A DNA stretch of 61,506 nucleotides from a virus. The translations under genes and the position numbers were made by a program. Below are positions 46,201 through 56,300 of the stretch, one piece after another. The notes under the pieces are model-generated. The model saw only the letters and a program-made list of their open reading frames with translations. It was not told where the DNA came from and made no database searches. Position 1 is the first letter of the stretch. Each line of letters starts with the position of its first letter. The DNA lies in the IMG/VR virus record IMGVR_UViG_3300025570_000016, positions 1-61,506 of that record; one strand, written 5' to 3'.

Positions 46201-47924
46201 TACACCTTAAGTTTTCTAACTGCTACGCTTTTGGTAACGGTGTAGAGAGTTATACCGTTAGAGATTCTGTAAAAGGAAGAGCTATGAGTTTGGGTAATCG
46301 GGTAACTACAGTTTCAGAGCAGGACTACAAAAGAGCTCATAGAAGCAGTGATATTACTTACAGTGGTATATACAACGATGAGACGAACTTAAATAGATTA
46401 AACGAGTTCAACTTAGGGTTAGCTAACTTTAAGGCGTTAGAAGACTCCTTTGGCCCTATAAACAAACTATTTGCTCGTGAAACAAATATACTCGCGCTTC
46501 AGGAAGATAAAATATCTTACGTTCTTTCGGGTACAAATTTATTGTCAGACGCAAGTGGTGGTGGTGTTTTAACGTCTGTACCTGAGGTGTTAGGAAAGCA
46601 GATAGCTAGAATAGAAGACTATGGTATTAGTGATAATACTGAGAGCTTTGCCTCGTATGGTAGCAGTAAGTTCTTTACAGACGCTAAGCGAGGTGCTGTT
46701 ATACAGTTAAAAGGCGACGGCCCATCAGAAAGTCTTAATGTTATTTCAGAGCTTGGAATGCGCAGTTGGTTTAGAGACTTATTTACTGATAGCTTTGAAA
46801 CTCAAAAGCTTGGCGGTTATGACCCTTACATGAATGAGTATGTTTTATCTAACAACGACATACTACTCCCTAAAGAAGATGAGTGTATTCCTTGTGGTCA
46901 AAGGCAAACTTTTTCATTAAAGCCTAGCGGAACTAAATCTTTTTGTGTAGACTTGTTAACAACGCTTGGCGAGGTTCCATTTATTTTTTCTGCAGGAGCT
47001 GATGAATTTACGGTATCAATAAATTGGGATGGCAGCACTAACATATACCCAAGCATAACAGGTAATGAAACTAGAACTCTTAATAAAGATAAGACAACCC
47101 CAACAAAAGCATTAATATCTATACAAAATAATAGTTCGGAAAATGATGCAACTATTGATTTAACTTCAGGGTGTCCTACGGGTACTGAATTAAAAGTAAG
47201 GACTATTGTTCTTACAAACAACTCTGATTCAAATAAAATTTTAAATTGTTTTTATAGTTACAATGGGGGCAGTGCTGAAGTATTTAGCCCTAATAACATT
47301 GTTACTTTCCAAAACAATCCTAATACATTAATATTTGCGTCTTCTTACGAAACTTACACAGGAGACCAAGGGCAGGGCTCAATACCTGTAAAAGGAAATG
47401 ATGTTACTATAAGAACATCTGCGCACGCTTCAACTTTCTATAACTTAAATAATAAAGACAGGTTTTTGTGGTTAAATACTAATACAGACTACGCAAATAC
47501 GTCAGCAGATTTATTTAGTTTAGTTACCGCAGCAAACTCTCTGACACCAAATAATAATGGTGCAAATGAGTTTAGTGCTACATTTACCCTTCCAAGTTCT
47601 GTATATGATTATATTTATTTAATATGGGATTTAAGAAGAGAAGACTCTTCATTTTTATGTGAACAAGCGGGTGAACAAACAGTTCCTAACCTTGAAGAGG
47701 TTTGCTGTGCTTGTGGGTGTGAAGATGGTTCAGGTAGCTCTATTCCAACTGAATATACAATTACAAACTCAGGAAGCACGACTTTAACTTTAACATACAA
47801 TGGTGGTTCTACGTTAAGTATTTTAGGTAATACGGTAACAGACTTCTGCTCATCGACTACACCAACATATACACCTACAACTGCGTCAGGTGTTTTAATA
47901 ACCGCTAAATCTTGTGATTGCTAA
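43266..47924 (+). CDS. Tail hub / stabilisation protein (P22 gp10-like type), 1552 aa
   Basis: The opening FIAGRMNKSVDERLVPNGEYVDAMNVRLG and the following RKINVN and FGYRYEYADGEYSA segments are typical of the large stabilisation or hub proteins that plug podovirus necks. The chain is nearly all beta. A late segment has a Cys cluster (VCCACGCEDG, near 1480) and the very end resembles a fibre tip. It probably binds the neck ring and anchors tail fibres. Confidence 0.75.
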   Translation: MANLKRHFIAGRMNKSVDERLVPNGEYVDAMNVRLGSTEESEIGSVESSKGNELLTAINLGTYSDIQYDLSANARCIGAFEDGANETIYWFIHDNNASDTGTNKADLIVSYNTNVKSAEYHVISFKNDDDPTNTTLNFNPSYLISNVNKVGNFLFFTDNYNPPRKINVNSNYEYPTSITGSDNFEYNDILVVLDPPAQAPLVTGIDNPSITDTFMQDRFICFGYRYEYADGEYSATSQFTNPSFLPKPFELSPESGVNDGMVNSINTAEVTFYTGGPQVKGVEILFKESDSGTIKVIEKLNKQQLNYLDYTNYTYSFTDSKIFTILSEGEILRLYDNVPLLAKTQTLMGNRIMYGNYIEGYDLKRGGQNTRLSYTVDVNSTDIGFNALSNNGFNSVAYDINPATSVTTLGNVVVDLSNIQDKLTAGSAFSFSFRLEHNSFNGAPTTLPASTNNNMEFGFTYILPQNFSNTTELLNSTDFQDKLGLSSSIVPISTACERQTLTDRYNCALSDTLQGGYSLYSSGISAVEQPIIVGPSSGTEMSLVVLAAVYTNDPAQPVIGNLAFEYFDIAEAEFSFQQEPSSASLHSNRGYEVGIVYMDEFNRATTALVSESNTVYIPCSASPTKNEVVVNIPPSQLAPDFAKRYKFVIKPDGEQYETIYSNIYFKDSESDFTYFLLEGENIAKVEEGDRYIVKRDSTGPLRSCAQATVLEKKAQAEDFITVFDSGGDNVTVPAGTYMKMMTTNFVAGSSSSSFNQSGIQSSEQNVPSTITYLQYDGFSTPASGGGSPYSNTLIPRGSRINISIDWYRAGTNYIGDRNCNKLEYNFTANVEASQEYTDIIGLWNGENVSDLLPNDFVYNSTLLTTPAEIIAFEQSGTSSTRRLQWFENAADNQIKLLISGYQSCASGTTSSITSNFQIFIAGETNLIVFETEPTDALPDVWYEGQDSYPIDTVTGYHLDGGNFADPDDQDQSATEPAILHLKFSNCYAFGNGVESYTVRDSVKGRAMSLGNRVTTVSEQDYKRAHRSSDITYSGIYNDETNLNRLNEFNLGLANFKALEDSFGPINKLFARETNILALQEDKISYVLSGTNLLSDASGGGVLTSVPEVLGKQIARIEDYGISDNTESFASYGSSKFFTDAKRGAVIQLKGDGPSESLNVISELGMRSWFRDLFTDSFETQKLGGYDPYMNEYVLSNNDILLPKEDECIPCGQRQTFSLKPSGTKSFCVDLLTTLGEVPFIFSAGADEFTVSINWDGSTNIYPSITGNETRTLNKDKTTPTKALISIQNNSSENDATIDLTSGCPTGTELKVRTIVLTNNSDSNKILNCFYSYNGGSAEVFSPNNIVTFQNNPNTLIFASSYETYTGDQGQGSIPVKGNDVTIRTSAHASTFYNLNNKDRFLWLNTNTDYANTSADLFSLVTAANSLTPNNNGANEFSATFTLPSSVYDYIYLIWDLRREDSSFLCEQAGEQTVPNLEEVCCACGCEDGSGSSIPTEYTITNSGSTTLTLTYNGGSTLSILGNTVTDFCSSTTPTYTPTTASGVLITAKSCDC

Positions 47925-49678
47925 TGGCTAAATTTGGACAATACTATATAGATGGAGATAACTTAGGAAACGCAACCGCTGTATTTTCTAATGAAAAAAT
48001 GACTACACTAGCACCTGAAGGGTACTACTCAGAAGGTAATATAACTAGATATTTTAACACTACAGGTAAAGGTCCTGAGTTAATTAAAAATGGTAATTTT
48101 AACCTTGGAATTAATTCATGGGCTACTATTCCTTTAGGGAACGGTAACTTTACACCGGGTCAAGTTGTTATAACTACAGGAGGAGCTCCGGGACAAACCA
48201 AGTTGTTTAATATTCCCGGTCAAGAGACTTTAAATTTATTCCCTACAGGTCAAGTAGAGTTTTATTTTGAATACGCCGTTTCAGCAACAACAGGTAATCC
48301 AACCCTTCAATACTTTGATGGGACTAATTTTATAAACACAGACACAAGTGCTAGTGAAGAGATTTTATTTACATCTACAAATACTATAAATGACTTTCAA
48401 ATAAACATTGCTAGCAGCACTGCTACAGACACAATAACTATAACCAACCTTTCTTTTAGACAAAAAATTCCAATTGGATTAAGTGGTAACCTTGACTGCC
48501 CTTTATGTACTGTAGACTGCGCAGTTCAACCATTAATTACTACTCCTAATAATGCAGCGGGTATAGCTAATATAAACACCAAGTTTGGAAGTGCGACGGG
48601 TGCAATAAAAGTAACGGTTAACACAAGTAAACCTATAGGTCTTTTTCTTAAAAATCAAACATCCTCCAACACATATAATGAGTTTGTAGATGCAAACGAT
48701 GGTCTTAATGTAACCGCAGACCCATCTGCTGTAAGTTATTATTATGGTGGTGGCTATACAGATACTTGTACCAATTGGGATAACAACGTATTAAGCAACC
48801 CTCCTGTCTTTGAGTATAATGTAAATACAGGCGGGTTTGACTTTGTTGGTAACAACCCTACGTCTAGCACGTCTAATAAAGTTTCTGTAGGCTCTGATAA
48901 ATTTTTATCTTTAGTTAATTATATCCCTAAAGCTTTTGTTACTGATTTTGTTTTAGAAGGTGAGTTTGCGTTTCCTTGTGGTGGGGATGAGGATGCAAGT
49001 AATTACGCAAACATTCAAATATCTTGCCCTTCACCACTACCGTCAGTAAATTGGTTAAACCTTAGTTTTACAAGTCATGCAGATGCATGCAGTTCCAATA
49101 TTGGTCCTGAACTAGCTACAAATGGTAGTTTCGGAAGTGCTAGTGATTGGTCTGATACAGGAAATTGGACTATAAACTCAGGTTTAGCTAAGCATACTGC
49201 TTCCGGAAACAATTTACTATATCAAAACATGGGACTTGTTTCAGGGAAAAGCTATCAGGTACAATGGGTTGTAGATTACAATACGTCAGGAACTGTTGGT
49301 ATATATGAAGGTTCATACGGTACTGTAACGGGTGATAATCATGTGTCTAGTGCAGGAACTTATAATTCGGTTCTCTTAAGTACAGACCCTCTTTTTGTGT
49401 TTTACTCTTATGGGGTTTGCGGTATAGATAGTGTTTCTGTAAAAGAAATTATTAGTTCAACTCCTCTAAATACCGGTACAATGTATATAGGTCGAGTTAG
49501 TACAAGTGCAGGTCGAAATAATATTGAGATTAACGATTTAATTTATCATACTTCATCCGCAGAAGGTGGTCTTAGTATTGGCTACTATAAAGTTGCAGGC
49601 TCTGATGTTGGTTCAGCGGCAGTTAATTCTACAGTAAAAGTAGTGGATAGAGTAGTAACAGAAATACAAGATTGTTAA
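47924..49678 (+). CDS. Tail fibre-type protein with jelly-roll module, 584 aa
   Basis: ATG 47924 overlaps the hub stop (TAATGG). The protein has two jelly-roll modules: GPELIKNGNFNLGINSWAT (residue about 50) and GPELATNGSFGSASDWSDTG (about 400), the latter closely similar to module 2 of the 579-aa protein. A CPLCTVDC cysteine segment lies between. It is probably a fibre attached to the hub. Confidence 0.68.
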   Translation: MAKFGQYYIDGDNLGNATAVFSNEKMTTLAPEGYYSEGNITRYFNTTGKGPELIKNGNFNLGINSWATIPLGNGNFTPGQVVITTGGAPGQTKLFNIPGQETLNLFPTGQVEFYFEYAVSATTGNPTLQYFDGTNFINTDTSASEEILFTSTNTINDFQINIASSTATDTITITNLSFRQKIPIGLSGNLDCPLCTVDCAVQPLITTPNNAAGIANINTKFGSATGAIKVTVNTSKPIGLFLKNQTSSNTYNEFVDANDGLNVTADPSAVSYYYGGGYTDTCTNWDNNVLSNPPVFEYNVNTGGFDFVGNNPTSSTSNKVSVGSDKFLSLVNYIPKAFVTDFVLEGEFAFPCGGDEDASNYANIQISCPSPLPSVNWLNLSFTSHADACSSNIGPELATNGSFGSASDWSDTGNWTINSGLAKHTASGNNLLYQNMGLVSGKSYQVQWVVDYNTSGTVGIYEGSYGTVTGDNHVSSAGTYNSVLLSTDPLFVFYSYGVCGIDSVSVKEIISSTPLNTGTMYIGRVSTSAGRNNIEINDLIYHTSSAEGGLSIGYYKVAGSDVGSAAVNSTVKVVDRVVTEIQDC

Positions 49679-49679
49679 T

Positions 49680-50468
49680 ATGGCAAATTACACACTAACA
49701 TACAGCGAAGGTTCAAAAGGGTTTCCTTCTTTTTACAGCTACTACCCTGATTACATGATTGGGATGAATAATTATTTTTACACGTTTAAAGGCGGTCAAA
49801 TGTATAGGCATAATACCAACGACATTCATAACAGGTATTATGAAACTACTCATAGTTCAATAATTAAAACTGTAATAAATCAAGCCCCACTACAGAATAA
49901 GCTATTTAAAACAATTAACTTAGAGTCTACTGATGCTTGGATGACTGATATTTTAACTGACGTTAACTCTCAGTTAGGCAAGATACCTTCCGATGAGTTT
50001 GTGAAAAAAGAAGGTAATTACTTTGGCTATGTACGGAATCAAGGGGTGAGTAATACTCAAGCTGTTATATCGAATTCTGATTTAAACTCAAGAACTGTTG
50101 GTGGTTTAGGTGTTCCATACACTCAAAATGCAGGTAGCATGAAGTTTTATCTTTCAGAGACGAGTCTTAGTATTGGGGATTACATATATAGGTATGATAG
50201 TTTTCCCAACTCTCTGATATTTGTAGGTAAGGTTACGAATCTTGTTTATTCAACTCTATCTCCAAATAATACTTCAGTTTTAACCGTTACGCATAACGGA
50301 ACCACCGTTTCTTCCGGCACGTCTATAATGTACGCTAAGGATACCGCGGCTGAGTCAATGGGTGTTATGGGTCATTATGCTGAGGTAACTTTAACACTTC
50401 CAAGTACAGTAACAGGCCCTAGTGAGCTTTTTGCTATTGAATCTGAAACAATGAAAAGCTATCCTTAA
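49680..50468 (+). CDS. Tail-associated structural protein, 262 aa
   Basis: The 262-residue protein has an aromatic N-terminal domain (FPSFYSYYPDYMIGMNNYFY, then a THSSIIKTVINQAPLQNKLFK segment) seen in tail proteins of this phage group, and a beta-rich C-terminus. It follows the fibre gene by one base. Precise role unknown. Confidence 0.65.
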   Translation: MANYTLTYSEGSKGFPSFYSYYPDYMIGMNNYFYTFKGGQMYRHNTNDIHNRYYETTHSSIIKTVINQAPLQNKLFKTINLESTDAWMTDILTDVNSQLGKIPSDEFVKKEGNYFGYVRNQGVSNTQAVISNSDLNSRTVGGLGVPYTQNAGSMKFYLSETSLSIGDYIYRYDSFPNSLIFVGKVTNLVYSTLSPNNTSVLTVTHNGTTVSSGTSIMYAKDTAAESMGVMGHYAEVTLTLPSTVTGPSELFAIESETMKSYP

Positions 50469-50475
50469 ATTTTAG

Positions 50476-50483
50476 TATCTTTG
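50476..50483 (+). promoter_or_regulatory. Promoter -7 element
   Basis: TATCTTTG lies seven bases before ATG 50491, a very short leader; the -33 region is unclear. Confidence 0.55.
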
Positions 50484-50490
50484 TTGTTAT

Positions 50491-50901
50491 ATGATATTTA
50501 GCACAAAAGCACTACGAGCCGAAGATTATGACAACACCTTAGTAGGGTGGTGGAACGATTGGGGAGGTCAAGCTCCAAGTAAGGAGTTTCTTCCTGAGGA
50601 TGGATTGTCAGGGTTAATGATTTGGGATGAGGATACACCTATATGTGCAGGTTTTTTGTATGACACCAACTCAAAGATAGCATGGATAGATTGGATTATA
50701 TCCAATAAGAATTATAGAAAGAAGCCACACCGCAATAACGCTATTAACTACTTATTAGATAGCTTGATTGGTGTAGCACAGAGTATGGATAAGAAATATA
50801 TTTTTGCAAACAACAACAACCCTTTACTCGTAAATCATTTTGTGGGTAAGGGATTTAGTGTTGGGGCTAAAAATCAAACAGAATTACTTTTAAAAATATA
50901 A
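50491..50901 (+). CDS. GNAT-like acetyltransferase fold protein, 136 aa
   Basis: The 136-residue protein has the pattern of a GNAT-like family common in phage tail regions: LVGWWNDWGGQAPSKEFLP, CAGFLYDTNSKIAWIDWII, then FANNNNPLLVNHFVGKGF. The acetyl-CoA P-loop is poorly preserved. It may modify a virion or host protein, or serve structurally. Confidence 0.68.
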   Translation: MIFSTKALRAEDYDNTLVGWWNDWGGQAPSKEFLPEDGLSGLMIWDEDTPICAGFLYDTNSKIAWIDWIISNKNYRKKPHRNNAINYLLDSLIGVAQSMDKKYIFANNNNPLLVNHFVGKGFSVGAKNQTELLLKI

Positions 50902-50903
50902 CT

Positions 50904-51512
50904 ATGGGAGTAGAATTAGCTGCTATGTCAGGTTTAGTTTCAGCGGGAATGTCTTTCTCGCAAGCCTCTAAAGCAAGAAAGGAAAGGGAACAAGCTCAAA
51001 ATCTAGCTGACGAAGCTTTTGCTGAGGCAAGAGAACAACTAGAGGTTAACTACTTAGAGGAGCTTAGTATAAGTAAAGAGCCATACGAAAGACAACGTGA
51101 AGCCCTTGCTCAGCAAGCTGCTCAAGCAATTGAAGTAGGCCGAGAGGGTGACCCTAGACTAGCCGCAGCTACTGCAGGTAGAGTTCTTGGTCAGGCTCAG
51201 AAGGCGGAGCAAGCAATTACTACTCAACAAACCCAAGACCTTGAGACTTTAGAGAGAGCTGTAGCTGATGAAGAAAAAGCTTTGGCTTCAAAAAGGGCTG
51301 AGCTTGATTTAGCTCAAGCTGAAGGGGCGGGTATAGCTGCTGCTGAAGCTGCTAATTTAGAGGCCACCTCTATGCAGTCTGCAACCCAAGGATTAGTTGA
51401 TACAGGTATGGGGTTGTACGAGATGTCTGAGTTATACCCTCAGCAAAAACTCGCAGGTGTAACGGGAACTAATCAGGGACGCGTAAAGGGTGCTCAAGGT
51501 AAAATTAGATAA
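50904..51512 (+). CDS. Internal virion / ejection protein, 202 aa
   Basis: The 202-residue protein has a short hydrophobic start (AAMSGLVSAGMSF), then Ala/Glu/Gln-rich helices throughout and a Gly-containing basic end. This composition and its place before two very large proteins match the small ejection protein of podoviruses. It could cross or line the host envelope during DNA entry. Confidence 0.68.
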   Translation: MGVELAAMSGLVSAGMSFSQASKARKEREQAQNLADEAFAEAREQLEVNYLEELSISKEPYERQREALAQQAAQAIEVGREGDPRLAAATAGRVLGQAQKAEQAITTQQTQDLETLERAVADEEKALASKRAELDLAQAEGAGIAAAEAANLEATSMQSATQGLVDTGMGLYEMSELYPQQKLAGVTGTNQGRVKGAQGKIR

Positions 51513-51514
51513 TA

Positions 51515-53305
51515 ATGGCAAAGTCGTATTATAAGTTTGATAAACGCCCTGACAAAGTAACTGTAGATTGGGGTGCTATAAGTAAAGATTTTTCTACTCG
51601 ATTATCTAAAGAAAGAAATCGTAGAGAGGATTTAAAGTCTGAGATTGCAGAGGATACTAAGAAGTATTTACGCACAGTGCAAGACACACCTCAGGGTCAG
51701 AACCAATCAGCTAATGATAGGATGGCTTCTTTTGCTGAAGCTGCAACAAAAACAAGATTGATGCAGGAGCAGAAGCTTAAAAGCGGAGAGCTTAAGCTTA
51801 GGGATTACTATGCTCAGAAAGCTAACCTTGAGCAAGGAACAACTGACCTGTTTGAGGTTGCTAAAAATTTCAACACCAACTTTGAGAAGAACATGCAGAG
51901 GGCTAATACCAACGCATCTCAGGTTGAGATATGGAATAATGGTAGGATGCAAGACTTTGCTAACCCTGCTCAGTCACAGATTATCGTAGACCCTGAGACC
52001 GGCGAGGTTTTAGTAGCTAAGATTGTAGACGGAGTTCCGTCTAAGACAGACATAGCTTCAGTGTTTAGTTTAAAGAGTGGTGTTAACCAAGAGATTGATA
52101 GGGTTGATGTAAAGGATTGGGCAAGTAAAACACTTGACACTTATAAGGAAGACTTTCAACAAGTTTTTGCAAGTGGTGGTTCAGTTACATCAAAATTAAA
52201 TAACCCTAAGTTTAAAAAAGCAATTGATAAAGATGTTGCTGCTAAATTAAAGACAGGTAGTTATACGGCTGCGAGTGTGTTGGCAGACAATACAGATAAA
52301 GAGTACACGTTCTCTACAGACGAGAAAGATAGAGGTAAGGACGGCGTTATAATGATGATACCAAACCCTAAGAACCCAAGCAGTGGTGTATTGATTCCTG
52401 ACCTAACAGAGGCACAGGAGAAGGAAGCTGCTAAGGTTCTTAAAGATTCAATACTTGGTAGATTAGGACGTAAAGAAACACCCGCACCTAAGGTAACTAA
52501 AAGTGACATTGAGGTTGCTAGCATTCAGGACAGGACTGCTAACTACAAGAAAGATATTACAGACGTTATTGTTTTAGGTGGGGACGATTTTTCGGAGTCG
52601 GCTGAAAGATTAATCACAAGGTACAATAAGGATTCAAAAAAGGGTGAGGATATAATTTTATCTATAGATAAAGCAGAGGACTCTATACTTATTGAATATG
52701 AAAACGAAGATGGTGGCACACGACTTGAAACGATTGATATTACAGGAAAATCATCTCAACAATTAGCCGCTGACCTTTCGGACAAACTAAAACCTAGAAA
52801 TATTAATATACCATCAGAAAGATTTGCTGAGCTTGAGATTAACCTTGAGCCGGGAAGAGGTGAGAGAGGTAAGGTAATGGAGAAAGCAACACCTATATTG
52901 CAAGATTACTTTTTATTAGCAGATGGTGCTAATATAAAGGTAGATGAAGCTTTTAGTGGTCAAGAAGCTGAGAAAGCTGTTGAGTTGACTAACGAGTTAC
53001 TCTCTAGGAACTTCTCTAACCTAAGAACCTCCACTGAAGAAATTGCCGGAACTAAAAATATTTTATTGAAAATAGGTGACCTTGAGATTAAGGTAGGTTA
53101 CAATAGTGATAACACTAGAGCATACCTAAACGACTTGCAAGAAATATTTGATGCAGTTAGAAGCGGAGACACTGAAGGCCTTAAAGATAAGTACGAAGTA
53201 GTTGTAGAGTATGGTGGAAGCAGGTCTGATGTGAGAAAAAGAGAATTGGAACGACAAGGCAAGAATCAGGATACATCCAAGAAAGTAGACTACAGTAACT
53301 TATAG
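51515..53305 (+). CDS. Internal virion / ejection protein, 596 aa
   Basis: The 596-residue charged protein has alternating helical and beta regions: KDFSTRLSKERNRREDLKSE at the start, two repeated-looking domains with ITDVIVLGGDDF and LEINLEPGRGERG, and a basic tail. No enzyme motif is seen. Role inferred from position. Confidence 0.62.
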   Translation: MAKSYYKFDKRPDKVTVDWGAISKDFSTRLSKERNRREDLKSEIAEDTKKYLRTVQDTPQGQNQSANDRMASFAEAATKTRLMQEQKLKSGELKLRDYYAQKANLEQGTTDLFEVAKNFNTNFEKNMQRANTNASQVEIWNNGRMQDFANPAQSQIIVDPETGEVLVAKIVDGVPSKTDIASVFSLKSGVNQEIDRVDVKDWASKTLDTYKEDFQQVFASGGSVTSKLNNPKFKKAIDKDVAAKLKTGSYTAASVLADNTDKEYTFSTDEKDRGKDGVIMMIPNPKNPSSGVLIPDLTEAQEKEAAKVLKDSILGRLGRKETPAPKVTKSDIEVASIQDRTANYKKDITDVIVLGGDDFSESAERLITRYNKDSKKGEDIILSIDKAEDSILIEYENEDGGTRLETIDITGKSSQQLAADLSDKLKPRNINIPSERFAELEINLEPGRGERGKVMEKATPILQDYFLLADGANIKVDEAFSGQEAEKAVELTNELLSRNFSNLRTSTEEIAGTKNILLKIGDLEIKVGYNSDNTRAYLNDLQEIFDAVRSGDTEGLKDKYEVVVEYGGSRSDVRKRELERQGKNQDTSKKVDYSNL

Positions 53306-53320
53306 TAAAAGATAAACATA

Positions 53321-56300
53321 ATGAACGAGCAGGTATTAAAAGATTTATACGATAGAGCTGTATCTAAAGGTTATCAAAAATCTATTGAAGAGTTTAATGC
53401 GTTACTACAAAGTAATGAGAATGTATTAGCCGACAACTATGGTTACGTGCAAGAGAAGGGATACCAAAAGTCTCTTGAAGATTTCTCTGTTTTAGTAGGA
53501 GTAAAAAAAAAAGAAGATTCGGTTTCAGTTTCTCAGCAGGTCGTTACGGATTCTACTATACCACAGCAGCAGGAAGAGGTTATTTCTTCGGAGTCTATCA
53601 CACTTGAAGAACCTTCTGAATATACTGTTGTACAGGATGCAGAACCAAGTAGAAGGTATCAGGGTGATAAACCGATTTCATTAGAGAAGTCTACCGCTAT
53701 TGAGAGAGTGTTCGGTAAGAACGAACTTACCGATTTGTTTGGTGACATCTATAGAGCAGGTGCAGCAGGTCAAGCCCAAGGTGGTTCTGTTGACGAGGCT
53801 TTAGAGTTGTTTGCAAAAGGTTCTGACGTTTCAGATGATGACATCCAAGAATTTATTGCTGCACAAAAACGCATGCAATCTATGGGTGAGTCTGATGAGA
53901 TGCGTGATTTCCAAGAAATTTATCAAGAGAATGGTGGCGGTTGGCTAGGCTTTGTAAAAGGTGTGGCTAAAAACCCTACCGTTATACCACAGTTATTCGT
54001 ATCGTCAGTTAGTGCTATGGCTACCCCTGCAGTCCTTGCGGGTGCAGCAGGTGGTGCAGCAGGTGGTGCTTTAGTTGGTGGGCCTGCCGGAGCTTTAATA
54101 GGTGCTATGGGTATGGCCGGTACTACGCTTGAGACAGGTCTTACTTACGCTGAGCTACTACAAGAGCAGCTTGGTGACAAGCCTATGACCACTGAGAATA
54201 TAAGAGCTGTATTAGGAGACAAGGAAGCGATGGATGAGATTCGCTTTAAAGCTGTAGGGCGTGGTCTTACAATTGGTACTATTGATGCTATCACGGGTGG
54301 TCTTGCAGGTAAGCTTACTACTAGCGTTGTAAAATCTACAGGTCGAAAACTTTTAGGTGCTACCGCAGGTGGTACTGTCGAGGCTGTAGGTGGTTCTGCG
54401 GGTGAGGTTGCAGGTAGATTGGTTGCGGGTCAAGAGATGGACGTTGCTGAGATTGGTTTTGAAGGTATTGCCGGTACAGCCACAGCCCCACTGACTGTAG
54501 GTTATGGTCTTTACAAAGCCCCTAAATACCATATAAATGGTAAGGATAAAAACGCTGCAGTATCAGGTCCTGATATGGCTAGGTTTATTAGAGAGGCTAA
54601 CCCTAACGATTTAATTAAGGCTGAGGTTAACATTGTTAACGACGATGTGCTGCAGGCTGAGTATACAAAGAAATACCAAGAGGCTGTAACTAAGAGAGAT
54701 ATATCTGAGGCTGACCCTGAGATGAACCAACCTACGCTTGACGCTATCACAGAGCTTCAGGTAGAGTTGAATAACCTTAAGGGTAAAGACAATCAGGTAG
54801 CTAAGGATAGAGCTAAGGTTATAAGAGAGGAGATAAAGAATCTTCAAGAGAACCCATTAACAGAAGAAACAGATGCCATTCAAGAGCCAAGCGCAGAGAC
54901 GGTGGATGTACAAGAACAAACCGGAGTTAGCGAAGGAGTTCGAGAAGGAGACACCGACATCACAGCAGTTACCGAAGAGGTTACACAAGAAGAAGTACAA
55001 GAACAAGATGTCTCTCCGGAGCTACAGAGCGAGGTAGACAAAGCTATTGCAGACGAGCAGTTAGACTTAACTGAGTTAGACCAAGCTATTACTGAAGAGG
55101 CGGCCACTGAACAGGCGGTTACTGAGGAGTCTATCGCTGAGGAAGTTGCACCTGAAGAGGTGGTTACCGAAGATGCTGTTGCTGAAGATGCTGTTACTGA
55201 AGTATCTATATCTAATAAAGAACAGGTTAACAACCTTATTGATAAAGTTGATTCTAATAAACAGCAAATAATAAATAGTGCAGTCAAAGCTGTTAATACC
55301 TTAAAGTCTGTATTACCTAACTTTGATATTATAATACACGACACCACTGATAGCTATAATTCTAAGATGGCTAAGGTTAATGGTAATGAAAATTCTCGTG
55401 GCAGCTTCTCTTATTCAATTAACGAGAACGGAGACTTTGTAGGTAGCATAGATATTAACTTAACTAATGCTAGGGTTAGAACGGTTGCTCATGAAGTGAC
55501 TCATGCTGTTTTACTAAAATCATTTGGTGAAGCCCCTGCTACATTTTCAAAATTTAAGAATAAAATATCGCAGATAATTAAATCAGATGACAACGTAGCT
55601 CTTCAAGAGTTTGCTGATTTATACGATAGAGATGTAGCTCCTGAGGAATATATTACAGAGCTTACTGCAATGCTTGCTGAGAAGGGGACTAAGATAAGCC
55701 CGTCTACATTACAAAAAATTGGAGCATTAATAAACGAATTAGTGTCTAAGATTACTAATGGTAAATTAAAACCATTTGAAGAACTGTCTAACATCAATGA
55801 GTTAGCTGATTTCTTTAACACCGTCTCTCAAGCAATAGCTGAGGGGGATGTGATTGACTCTGACGGCGTTACTGAGAAAATAAATGTAGACGCTACACCT
55901 AACGAAACAGAGGTTGATACCGGCAGCTTAACGTCTAAGTCAAGTTTAATTCAAGACTTAGGGCTTACTAGGTTTAAAGAGATGTCTTCAAGAATAAAGA
56001 CGGGCGTCACCATAAAAGATGTTGGAGAAGTAGAGTCTCATTTAACTTTCGCAGATAGATTAGTTACAGGTAAGGTTGGGACTGAAGATTATTTAGGCGG
56101 TATATTATTCGCCGCAGCGACAGGTAATGTTTGGGCCTCTTTTAAGCTAGGGAAAGTTAATTCTATAATCAAAGGAATGCCTAAAAATAAAGACGGCTTC
56201 CGATACTTAATGCCCGCTCTTCTTACTGAGTCATCGCACATGTCTAACAAGAACATGGTTATGACATCGTTAAAATTAATGAATGATTCCATAAAAAATA

